Below are positions 51,601 through 58,747 of a stretch of 64,000 bases of DNA, piece after piece. A program made the translations under genes and the position numbers. Origin of the DNA: Anaerolineae bacterium (GTDB lineage Bacteria; Chloroflexota; Anaerolineae; Anaerolineales; UBA4823); the NCBI GenBank assembly GCA_003327455.1, contig QOQU01000005.1:248001-312000 (forward strand), in the 5' to 3' direction. The notes below the pieces were generated by a model. That model did no database searches. It worked only from the letters and a program-made list of their open reading frames with translations, and had not been told where the DNA came from. Each line of letters opens with the position of its first letter. Position 1 is the stretch's first letter.

Positions 51601-54409
51601 CTATCGATTTTTGGAGAGCCTCGATGGCAGAAGACAGATAATCGAACGCGTGGGAGGCATCCGATTGAGCAAATTGAATGAAGAGATGTGCATACCAGAG
51701 CATGACTTCAAGGTCATCATCCCTGAGAGAGCGAACGGACTGCGCTGCCCTGGCTGCTTCTTGGAATAGCCCCAGATGGAAATACGTCTCTGCCAGCGCT
51801 TTTTGGGTGAACGGATTTTGCTGGTCACATTCGAGCAGGGTCGCTAAAGCCAGTTCGTATTCACCAGCCTGGAGGGCGGTCTGACTCATTTCGAAAGCCA
51901 GTTGTTCTCGCAGCGGGCGTTGTCGGGCTTGAGGCAGACGCAAGATTTGATCATAAAGCTTCAGGGCATCCTGCGGTCGGTTTGTTCTTCCAAACGTTTT
52001 TGCCAGTAAGGTCAATGCTTCGAAATGCTCAGGTTGATTTTCCAGCACCTGTTGGAGCAACAGAATCACTTCATCCAACCTGGCAAGGTTTTCTTCCTCC
52101 AAAGCACAGGTGGCAAAGTCGATCACCGCTTGAGGAGGATAGGTTTTTGCAGAGAGTATCGTTCTCAAAAGATGTCCTGCTGCGCCATATTTCCCCTCAG
52201 CCATATTCAGCCGGGCGAGTTGGTGGGCAAGGACGGTGTTGGCTGGATAAGCCTGTGTTGCCTTTTCCAGTACCTGCCGGGCTTGCTCGAGATGACCAAG
52301 AGATTGGAGAGTTTCGCCTAATCTGGCGATTAAAAACCCGTACCACTGGTCGAAGGTGATGGCTGGGCTTCCCCAATCGGCGTTAAAGCGCAGGGAGAGC
52401 GTTTCGATAAACTGCGGTAGATTAACTTCATTTGTCAGGAGTTGGTGAACAGTAAAATCAGGGGAAAGGAGGTTGTAACCTGCTACTGCGGCGGCTGCGG
52501 TATTGAGATGTGGTAATGCGAGACTGGGTTGACCTGTCTCCAAATAAAACTCTCCCAGGGCAGAAAGGATGAAAGGATTCTTAGGGAGTGTTTGTTCGGC
52601 AGCATTGAGGATAGCCAACGCTTTCTCTGGGTCGTGGCGCTTCACGGTACGCGCGTATGCCAGCCAGACATATACTTCGGAAGGTGAAAGCTCCACTGCC
52701 TGTTGGTGAATCTCGATCCGTTGGGTGAGATTTTGATCCGCAAGGGTTTCCGCAAGGAAGCTCAAGAGGATGCCATCCTGCGGTGAACTTTCAAGTTTTC
52801 TGTTGCACAGTTCGATGACCAGGGCTTCCTGACCGGCAAAGCGAGCACTTGCCAGCATTTCATAATTAAATCGAGTGTCTGGAGATCTGGTTGAAAGCGT
52901 TTGCCAGAACCGAAGAGCCTCTTCCCATTCATGGTTGGCTGCATGGCTCTGGGCGAGCAATGGCGTTAGCAGGCTATCATCGGTGAACAAACCTTCTAGC
53001 AGGTGGAGAAGGTTCAACGCGGGTTCGTGATGCCCCTGGGCATGAAGAAGGATTGCCATCAGGGCAAGCAGGGAAGGGTGATGAGGCTTTTGACGTAAGA
53101 GGTAAGAAACCGCCTGTTGTGCCTGTTGAACCATTCCTCTCTCGATAAAGATCTGGCTGATCAGCGCCAGGAAGTATTGATGGATTTCCTGGTCGCTCAA
53201 AAATGGATCGGAAGAGGCAAGGGATTCAATCTCATCCAGCATTTTCTGGGCGAGGGTTGTGAGATCATTTTCGCTTTGTAAGAATGCCGGATGTTGCTCT
53301 TGGGATGACTTGAAGCACTGGTAACTGAAAGATAAGAGGGCGTGATCTAACTCTTCAGGTTGAAGAATTTCTTCAGAGGGGATTTGATTCGCCGGGTTGG
53401 TGCAAGCCAGGCGGAGGAGGTAGATCGCTTTCAAGGTTGCTGATTGAGGTTGTAGGCGCAGGGCGTTTTGCCAGTGTACCTCTGCTTCAGTCTGAAGGGA
53501 GTTCAGCTCCGAGATGATGGCTAACTTGGCTAACATCAACGCTTGCACTTCGGCAGTCAGTTGGATGGATTGCGAGAGTTGTCGGGCTTTGAGCTCAGGT
53601 TCGCCCTGATCGAAAATTTTGAACGAGCGAGGCAATTGCCTGGTAAAGGTTTTGATTTGATTCAGGATGCCCGCTTCAGATGTCAAAGCGCCTTTTCGAT
53701 GGATGGTGGATGCAGGTAGTGAAGCGTTCCCGTTCGTAAAGCTTTTCGCCAGAGCGGGCTGCAACGTGGCGAGGGCTTGGAGGAGAATTTCCTGTTCGCC
53801 TGGCGACAATGAAGGTAAAAGCAGGTGGATAAGCTCAATTTGCACCGAGAAGGGAGCTGGGTTGCTTAGAATCACCTTCAAAAGGCGCTCAATGGCGGTT
53901 GCGTCTTCGCCTTCCCTTACATGAGTGGGCAAAAGTGCCTGCAGATACTCAATCTGGTCGGGGATTATCCCAAATAAGCAAGCTAACGCCGTGATGGGGG
54001 TCTCTTCCAGCGTGTTAATCCAATCGTTCCATGAGCCGGTTGCGTGGCGTTTCTGGCGTAAATTCAAGGCTAACAGCGCGGCATCACTCAGCGTTTGTAG
54101 GGGTACATTCTCTATGGATTCGACCAGCTCGCGGAAGGCGGCTTCGACGGGGATCAAAGGTAAAACGCGCAATTCTTGAGGTGTGCGGGGATATTTCAGG
54201 GCTTTGAGTGCCAGAGCGGCTGGAGCGCAGTCATCAGGATGTTGGATCAATTCCGATAGAGAAGTAACGCCAAAAAACTGCTCGAAATTGCACAGGCTTT
54301 CCCAAATCAGATCGTCCATTCGCAAAGCCGGAAAGACCCACGACCAACTCGAAGATGGCAGCAATTTCTTTAACTGGCGGATGAGAGGGGGATAGACCTT
54401 TTCCAACAT
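48674..54409 (-). CDS. Giant TPR-repeat scaffold protein
   Basis: About 1,911 residues. I prefer the ATG at 54409, just after the preceding stop, over one 27 bases upstream that overlaps that gene. The first 260 residues are helical without clear TPR. From about 280 to the end there are dozens of TPR or TPR-like helical pairs (for instance ALAILNAAEQTLPKNPFILS, ALRLLNPENSQ-type repeats near the end such as QAYFKAGIIYKELKDYPTAE). No signal peptide and no catalytic motif are visible. It is cotranscribed with the caspase-like protein, a TPR-protease arrangement reminiscent of TPR-CHAT effectors. It probably senses or assembles partners that include the protease. Confidence 0.8.
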   Translation of the reverse strand: MLEKVYPPLIRQLKKLLPSSSWSWVFPALRMDDLIWESLCNFEQFFGVTSLSELIQHPDDCAPAALALKALKYPRTPQELRVLPLIPVEAAFRELVESIENVPLQTLSDAALLALNLRQKRHATGSWNDWINTLEETPITALACLFGIIPDQIEYLQALLPTHVREGEDATAIERLLKVILSNPAPFSVQIELIHLLLPSLSPGEQEILLQALATLQPALAKSFTNGNASLPASTIHRKGALTSEAGILNQIKTFTRQLPRSFKIFDQGEPELKARQLSQSIQLTAEVQALMLAKLAIISELNSLQTEAEVHWQNALRLQPQSATLKAIYLLRLACTNPANQIPSEEILQPEELDHALLSFSYQCFKSSQEQHPAFLQSENDLTTLAQKMLDEIESLASSDPFLSDQEIHQYFLALISQIFIERGMVQQAQQAVSYLLRQKPHHPSLLALMAILLHAQGHHEPALNLLHLLEGLFTDDSLLTPLLAQSHAANHEWEEALRFWQTLSTRSPDTRFNYEMLASARFAGQEALVIELCNRKLESSPQDGILLSFLAETLADQNLTQRIEIHQQAVELSPSEVYVWLAYARTVKRHDPEKALAILNAAEQTLPKNPFILSALGEFYLETGQPSLALPHLNTAAAAVAGYNLLSPDFTVHQLLTNEVNLPQFIETLSLRFNADWGSPAITFDQWYGFLIARLGETLQSLGHLEQARQVLEKATQAYPANTVLAHQLARLNMAEGKYGAAGHLLRTILSAKTYPPQAVIDFATCALEEENLARLDEVILLLQQVLENQPEHFEALTLLAKTFGRTNRPQDALKLYDQILRLPQARQRPLREQLAFEMSQTALQAGEYELALATLLECDQQNPFTQKALAETYFHLGLFQEAARAAQSVRSLRDDDLEVMLWYAHLFIQFAQSDASHAFDYLSSAIEALQKSIELAPQRSDLQLALAEALYQMGDRLQAKEILLRLASEDESGISKLTSETDLIKAAQYLNLLGEQQAALSCYERSLTLIESASPEGSQKLSELYQIIAEIYRQTQNYPELEKTLRRAIALRPDDLRLFFDYLSAWLELNPPPFQSDAEDQTLLDVLDLFEYHFEQNPASKEFVLLYGLFLRWSGQSEKAAEILNQFLADFVSSDDTADATTDSALFLTALTELSRIFRNRAEPQLADFWLEEGWQKIKAGFTSGHNQGIEFYCDWLEAALGRGEDCHAMLFDLCNKNPDHLRLIALMSLVKLNQCDFRGANLLFETVIAAISEPMPPISCFHPAIVRLLDLSRRLETLYTISTVAQHLGQWNLACELLNQALRLEPESIRAHWERSRALVLRAEYQLICQRLSIETNAPGNAAIEEGAKTDFETSAQFLQHSFAHLPKDALAASWQFGEWLFRGQLVFSSAEDVNLETGTEPLSVETIGAYLLNATQTNLQKRIAAISPYRNHPLVQFCAALSMLAFQSQLAVFLLENLLTQLRKDTTQPLPKNHWVLSSQHFIALVGIAYAKALLQNASANREVFVSKLSDALQAVESSLAYYPDEANWHILAAQLAAHDTLSQTNLQRAIDHLEIALQSNNQSLELYLRLAQLYLGIHNADSAIQILESACTHFEDNPQLDYWLAKAYLQRHQFELAAQYAENAIEKNPLEIDYLLLRGEIALKLGDAATAIQFAEQALEQPTENPLVWSLFARALHVAGKTDDALRVLEQTIPFKAEFLNLHLERIAILHEWQGAKAALSEINALLEAFPQSALLLLRQGSILAELDEIEAAISAAQSALRQCHQSSSAVSLEDHALSHRLLGEFFYRSGHLDQAVYHLNEALTLLPNDETAYLILADIYLSRGESERALTAYQRCLNLNPENSQAYFKAGIIYKELKDYPTAEQMLRQAARLEPNNLAIQRQLGAVIALNLIHTQRTKEKNNP

Positions 54410-54413
54410 CGGG

Positions 54414-54740
54414 TTACCGGAGCATCTGATAGGCAATAAAAGCGGCTGTACTGATCAGGACAAAACCCACCAAAATCAAGGTGAAACCCAAGCCGGCAGT
54501 ACTGCGAATTAAGTCGTTGATGGCATTTAACAGGGTGGAGGCTTGACCGACCAGACCGGCGATCTCCTCGGCGATGCCTTTTTGAACCAGGCGGCTGGTT
54601 TGAGCTGCCAGAGCTTTCAATTCGCTGCTATAGGCGCGATTGACCAAGATAATCATGCCTGCCAGAATGGATAGGCTACCAAAGGTGAATAAGGTAAGGA
54701 TGATTAAAATCAACAGGTTGAAAGGTGTTACCAGAGACAT
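54414..54740 (-). CDS. Small two-TM membrane protein
   Basis: 108 residues from ATG 54740. A longer frame to 54797 would run through a promoter-like site and add non-membrane residues. TM1 at about 5-30 (FNLLILIILTLFTFGSLSIL), a helical loop with heptad pattern (ALAAQTSRLVQKGIAEEIAG), and TM2 at about 83-107 (LGFTLILVGFVLI). The loop between the helices could be a coiled coil. A sigma-54-type promoter lies 53 bases before the start. The giant TPR gene follows after 4 bases. It may anchor the TPR protein to the membrane; that is inference. Confidence 0.65.
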   Translation of the reverse strand: MSLVTPFNLLILIILTLFTFGSLSILAGMIILVNRAYSSELKALAAQTSRLVQKGIAEEIAGLVGQASTLLNAINDLIRSTAGLGFTLILVGFVLISTAAFIAYQMLR

Positions 54741-54792
54741 ATCCTGCACTCCCGAACGTGGAAACCAATGGCAATCACTCTGGTTGGATTGA

Positions 54793-54808
54793 TGCAAGAA
54801 CCGTGCCG
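54793..54808 (-). promoter_or_regulatory. Sigma-54 (-24/-12) promoter within the FtsZ/TPR cluster
   Basis: Minus strand CGGCACGGTTCTTGCA: GG-N10-GC with the consensus TTGCA box, one mismatch from TGGCACG-N4-TTGCA. It is the only visible feature in the 125-base gap after the LCP-like gene. It would launch the small membrane protein, giant TPR and caspase-like genes. Confidence 0.68.
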
Positions 54809-54865
54809 AGGCACTTTGGGGAAGGTGTGCCTGGGGTGTGAAAATTCGTCAAGAGATGTCTGAGT

Positions 54866-55570
54866 TTATGGTGAGGTGGTTGGAAATTCACACTGAAGAG
54901 AGGGTTGAGCAGCGAGGCGATATTGCCAGAGATCTAGCGATGCTTCCAGATCAAAGTTTGCGGTCAGGTGCTTTGAGATCAGAGGCTTAATTCCAGAGAG
55001 CGTTTGAGATTGAACGGGTAGGTTTTGACATATCGCCTTAAAAAGTGCCCGGGAGGGAAAGGTCTCCTGGTCAATGGATGTCTCGAACGTTTCAGTCATC
55101 TGTTCAATTGCTCGCCGATCAATCACAACGAACGCATTCCACAAGAGTTTTCTGTTTTCAATGGCTTTGATGAAACGTTTGTTCAAATTCCTGTCATCCA
55201 GTTGGAATGTCGAAACCAGATCTTCAGCCGGCTTGTTTTCTTGAAAGATTGGCAGAAAGATCAGTCGAGAGGAATCACCAGGATGAATTAGCAGCCACGC
55301 GCTGGTCAGGACGGTCGTTTGCGCACTCAAGTCATCTACGAAAAGGATTAAGAAATTGGTTTGCGCAAGCTCGACATCGCTTGCCTGATCTTCGGGTTTC
55401 GACACTTGGACCGGTACGGGATATTTTGTCTCTGAACCTTTTGGTGAAATCAGAAAAGCGGAAAATCCCTGTTGATGATGATGGGGAGATATTTGACGAC
55501 CAGTCCAGAATCCCATCGGGAAGAACAGGGAGAAGAGAATGAGGTAAGATAGCCAGTTACGATGCTTCAT
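54866..55570 (-). CDS. Anchored LCP-like protein (degenerate)
   Basis: 234 residues from ATG 55570. An N-terminal TM (SYLILFSLFFPMGFWTG) is followed by a domain that resembles LytR-CpsA-Psr proteins: NFLILFVDDLSAQTTVL aligns with the LCP start, LIFLPIFQ sits where the IPRDT motif should be, and FVVIDRRAIEQM matches the helix after it. The Arg residues that bind the polyprenyl phosphate are lost, so normal wall-polymer transfer is unlikely. It may be a binding relative. It is followed by a 125-base gap with the sigma-54 site. Confidence 0.5.
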   Translation of the reverse strand: MKHRNWLSYLILFSLFFPMGFWTGRQISPHHHQQGFSAFLISPKGSETKYPVPVQVSKPEDQASDVELAQTNFLILFVDDLSAQTTVLTSAWLLIHPGDSSRLIFLPIFQENKPAEDLVSTFQLDDRNLNKRFIKAIENRKLLWNAFVVIDRRAIEQMTETFETSIDQETFPSRALFKAICQNLPVQSQTLSGIKPLISKHLTANFDLEASLDLWQYRLAAQPSLQCEFPTTSP

Positions 55571-55590
55571 CTTTAGGAAATAAATGCCTG

Positions 55591-55875
55591 TCAGAACAGA
55601 TGTCCAAAAAGAAAACCGATTAAGACGCCACCGAAGAGGCTCAAGGCTGAAAACAGAGCATATCCCTGCCATCCTGTAAGGATTGGAACGGTAGGAGTCT
55701 GGCGTTGCCATCCATGCGCCTTTTGCTGGCGTTTCTGCAAAGTCGTGGCAAGGTGAATAAAAGAATGCCAGAATAGAATCTCGGCTGATGCCACGATCTC
55801 CTTGAATTGCCTGTAAAAGAAATGGGAATCAGGCTCACTTTGAAGAGGAAATTTTAAGGATTTTGCCTTGTTCAT
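55591..55875 (-). CDS. Small membrane protein
   Basis: 94 residues with one C-terminal TM (about 70-93, LFSALSLFGGVLIGFLFGHLF); the rest is a helical, Lys/Gln-rich cytosolic part. Its start overlaps the end of the 77-residue protein by 41 bases, in another frame. The tail-anchored form suits recruitment of a cytosolic partner such as FtsZ, like a minimal membrane tether. Family not recognised; the reading frame is supported by spacing and by the TM. Confidence 0.6.
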   Translation of the reverse strand: MNKAKSLKFPLQSEPDSHFFYRQFKEIVASAEILFWHSFIHLATTLQKRQQKAHGWQRQTPTVPILTGWQGYALFSALSLFGGVLIGFLFGHLF

Positions 55876-56068
55876 TGACCGTAGCTCGAATCAATTTCGG
55901 GATGCGTTTATTGTTCTCGGAGATCACCGTGGTGCGGAAGGTTAGCGTGATTCTTTTTTGTCCCAATTCCGGAACAAAGAATTCTCTGACCTGTGGAGAA
56001 ATTCCTCGCAGGGATGGGTAGCGCTGGTAAATACGGAGAATGATTTCTTTAATTTTTTTGGCTTCCAT
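55835..56068 (-). CDS. 77-residue protein next to ftsZ, family unknown
   Basis: It begins MEAKKIKEIILRIYQRYPSL (helical) and ends with a three-strand pattern, KRITLTFRTTVI then LIRATVNEQGKILKISSSK. The last 19 residues align with the C-terminal end of the caspase-like protein (YARLTLDEKGRLIRLSLSR), so the two share a module. It begins 4 bases after the ftsZ stop and is surely in the same operon. No function is known to me; an adaptor shared by FtsZ and protease is a guess. Confidence 0.6.
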   Translation of the reverse strand: MEAKKIKEIILRIYQRYPSLRGISPQVREFFVPELGQKRITLTFRTTVISENNKRIPKLIRATVNEQGKILKISSSK

Positions 56069-56071
56069 AGG

Positions 56072-57268
56072 TTAACCTGAAAGTCGTGCACGCCGACGTA
56101 GAAATGCAGGCACGTCTAAATTGGTAGGGTCTAAAGCCGGCAGGGGCGCAGCGGGAGTCACCCTGGTTAGCGAAGGTGATTGCTCGACAGACGTTGGAGG
56201 TTGTGACCGGGTTGTACCATCTTCGATACGTTTTGGTTTTTGAGGCATCGCCAGGGCTTCTTCTAACGTTGTAGCGCCAATTCCGGTAATAACCAGGATA
56301 ACCTGGACGCGATTTGCGCTTCGATCAGAGTTCATTACGCCCATCACAATATCAACATCTGGGTTGCACTGCTTTTGAAGATACTTGACCGCTTCATCCA
56401 CTTCAAAAAGGGTGAGGTCTTGCCCGCCACTGAAATTAATGATCAGCCCGCTGGCATGCTCTAACGGCACTGCTTCGAGCAAGGGATGATTCAGAGCCTG
56501 GTCGATTGCATCAATCGCTTTATTCTCTCCGCTTCCCTGTCCCATCGACATTAAAGCGCCTCCGCCCATCAACAACATTCGCCTGACATGCGCAAAATCA
56601 ACGTTGATTAAACCGGTTTGAGTTACCAGTTCAGTAATCCCTTGAATCGCCTGACGTAACACATCATCTGCCATATGAAAGGCAACCGTGATAGGTTGCC
56701 CCTTGGGAACAACGTAGAGCAGGCGATCGTTTGGGATGGTGATGAGGGTGTGCGTATGTTGATTTAACGCCGCAAGACCTTCGGAAGCGTTGGATTGACG
56801 GCGACCTAATTCAAACGAAAAAGGTGTTGTCACGACGGCAATGGTGACGATCCCAAGATAACGGGCAATTTCAGCCACAACGGGGATTGCTCCGGTGCCG
56901 GTTCCTCCTCCCATCCCGGCGGTCAGGAATACCATATCTGCCCCTTGCAATACCTCAGCAATCTCTCGAGCGCTTTCTTTCGCCGCTGCCCGCCCGATTT
57001 CGGGTTTACCGCCCGCACCGAGCCCTCGGGTCGTGTTCGGACCTAATTGGATTTTATAGGGCGCTGGATTTTGACTGAGCGCCTGGAAGTCAGTGTTTGC
57101 GGCAATGAAATCAACCCCATGGACGCCAAATTCGATCATGCGGGCAATTGCATTGCCTCCACCACCCCCCAATCCCATGACTTTGATGACCGGTTTGTAG
57201 ATTTCCCACGCCTGGTAATCGGGGGCGTTAGAAGGAGTTACAGGGAGAAAGGGATTGTGTTCGTTCAT
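56072..57268 (-). CDS. ftsZ: FtsZ homolog with altered T7 loop
   Basis: 398 residues. Tubulin-fold GTPase that in canonical form builds the division ring. GTP motifs are intact: GLGGGGGNA (32-40), [12 protein letters not shown] and GGGTGTG (120-126), PNDRLL. The T7 loop reads NVDFAHV. Asp220 is kept, but the second acidic residue (Asp212 in E. coli FtsZ, needed for GTP hydrolysis) is His223. A Pro-rich linker leads to a C-terminal peptide DVPAFLRRR, close to the partner-binding tail. It overlaps the upstream gene by 4 bases (ATGA). It could be the cell's only FtsZ, but the change and context suggest a specialised paralog. Confidence 0.9.
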   Translation of the reverse strand: MNEHNPFLPVTPSNAPDYQAWEIYKPVIKVMGLGGGGGNAIARMIEFGVHGVDFIAANTDFQALSQNPAPYKIQLGPNTTRGLGAGGKPEIGRAAAKESAREIAEVLQGADMVFLTAGMGGGTGTGAIPVVAEIARYLGIVTIAVVTTPFSFELGRRQSNASEGLAALNQHTHTLITIPNDRLLYVVPKGQPITVAFHMADDVLRQAIQGITELVTQTGLINVDFAHVRRMLLMGGGALMSMGQGSGENKAIDAIDQALNHPLLEAVPLEHASGLIINFSGGQDLTLFEVDEAVKYLQKQCNPDVDIVMGVMNSDRSANRVQVILVITGIGATTLEEALAMPQKPKRIEDGTTRSQPPTSVEQSPSLTRVTPAAPLPALDPTNLDVPAFLRRRARLSG

Positions 57269-58566
57269 GGCACCTCCAGAGCTGGTTCGTTTGTTTGGGA
57301 TGCAATACTTATGCCATCAGGATTAATGGTGTGGATTACGCAAAAATGATCTTCGAAGGCGTTAATTTCCTTCTCGGTAATTAGACCTGAGCCAGCAGGT
57401 ATCCAGACATGCCCGGCTTCAAAGGCTTCTTCCAACGTAAAAGTAATCTTTGGTTGATATTGAATGATGAAGGGTTTGAGTTTATCTAATAGGTCATGCA
57501 ATTGATCGGCATCTAATTGTGGTAATAAAAGGGCATGCGGAATGCGGTGCTGGTGTTGGTTTTGGTCAATATTTGGGCCGAGATAGGCTTTGATTTTTTT
57601 CACCAATGGATGGGGTTCTCCGCTGAGTGAATACCAGGCTCTCGATTCAGAATCTGTATCATTCGCAGGTAAACCACAGAAACTCAGACAGAGAATCTCT
57701 TCTGCCAGAGGTTCATAACGGGTTCCCTCGATCTCAATGACTTCTGTTGAACGTGGATGCAACAAACGTTGGATGGCGTGAAAAGTTCTCTGTTGAATTT
57801 CTGCGGGGGCGAGATCGTATGGCTTGCAGGCGGGGTCGTCCAGTAGCAATATTGGTAAGGGCTTACCAAAAGTAGCTCTGGCAAGGGCTTGATACCAGTC
57901 TGCTATGTACAAGCCGCGCTGATCTTGAGAGTCGGGGGAGGTCTGATAGGGCTTGCTATTTGGCCAGCGTTCCTGTCCACCTGCGCCCCAATTCAAGGGT
58001 CTGGATGGATCGTAGAGATGCACGTACCCGGATAAGATCAGGGTGTCAATCAACCAGTAATGTTTTCGCCGCTTTAAACTTTCCAAAGCCAGCCTTAGAA
58101 AGGCAGTATCCCAAAAACCTCTGGCAACTTCAAGGCATGGGAAAACCGGGCGAATGTTATACTTTATCAAGACTTCAGCGTAGGGTAAGAAAAGGTCAAT
58201 AAAAGGTTCGACAAGATTGTTGCCTGCCCAACTTTTTAAATCCCAGAATGATAAATTGTTAGGGCGATCAAAAAGCTGAATGTATTGAATGCCCCAATCT
58301 GCGTAGGTCTTGACCAAAAGCTCAAACTCGGAGGGTGGCTTTGAGGTGTTTGCAGGAAGATTGACCATACGGATGATGGGAGTTATGCAGTTATTTAAGA
58401 GGGTTTGAATGAAAGGCTCTGGGATGGCAATCAGGTCTTCCTTTGTCAGTACAAGCCAGCTTACTCCCAATGAGACAAGCTCTGGAATCCATTTATCACG
58501 CTCCCTGGCGTGATAATGTTGATCATCAGGAAAGTAAAAAAGGCCAAGTTTTGTTTTGGGGTTCAT
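57265..58566 (-). CDS. TIM-barrel glycoside-hydrolase-like protein
   Basis: 433 residues, no signal peptide, so probably cytosolic. The first 300 residues follow the alternating pattern of (beta/alpha)8 glycosidase-like proteins: GLFYFPDDQHYHARERDKWI, WLVLTKED, TPIIRMVNLP, YIQLFDRPNNLSFWD, RPVFPCLEVARGFWD, and a Trp/Asp-rich loop WADWYQALAR-like. Asp/Glu candidates for catalysis exist but I cannot pick the pair. C-terminal 130 residues look like another domain (LLPQLDADQLHDLLDKLK and EAFEAGHVWIPAGSG). It is the first gene of the FtsZ operon and has a sigma-54-type promoter 55 bases before its start. Substrate unknown. Confidence 0.6.
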   Translation of the reverse strand: MNPKTKLGLFYFPDDQHYHARERDKWIPELVSLGVSWLVLTKEDLIAIPEPFIQTLLNNCITPIIRMVNLPANTSKPPSEFELLVKTYADWGIQYIQLFDRPNNLSFWDLKSWAGNNLVEPFIDLFLPYAEVLIKYNIRPVFPCLEVARGFWDTAFLRLALESLKRRKHYWLIDTLILSGYVHLYDPSRPLNWGAGGQERWPNSKPYQTSPDSQDQRGLYIADWYQALARATFGKPLPILLLDDPACKPYDLAPAEIQQRTFHAIQRLLHPRSTEVIEIEGTRYEPLAEEILCLSFCGLPANDTDSESRAWYSLSGEPHPLVKKIKAYLGPNIDQNQHQHRIPHALLLPQLDADQLHDLLDKLKPFIIQYQPKITFTLEEAFEAGHVWIPAGSGLITEKEINAFEDHFCVIHTINPDGISIASQTNEPALEVP

Positions 58567-58620
58567 CTCAATTTGTAAATCGGGATTAATTAACTGGTGT
58601 AGATTGTCTCAGTTGATTCA

Positions 58621-58636
58621 TGCAAGAACTGTACCA
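58621..58636 (-). promoter_or_regulatory. Sigma-54 (-24/-12) promoter of the FtsZ operon
   Basis: Minus strand TGGTACAGTTCTTGCA: GG-N10-GC, two mismatches from consensus. It shares GTTCTTGCAT with the site at 54793, and both lie 53-55 bases before a start codon. No sigma-70 promoter is visible for this strand in the gap. Confidence 0.65.
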
Positions 58637-58672
58637 GGTTAAGCCCTATATATGGTATAGAAGTGGGGATGA

Positions 58673-58701
58673 ATGACCAGATGTGCAGGTTATGTTATAA
58701 T
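58673..58701 (+). promoter_or_regulatory. Promoter of the LGFP-like lipoprotein genes
   Basis: ATGACC (58673-58678), 17 bases, TATAAT (58696-58701), about 40 bases before the start codon at 58748. Confidence 0.55.
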
Positions 58702-58747
58702 ATGAGTCAGGCTGGGGTGCGAGTTTATCCGACCTTAGGCGAAGTGA

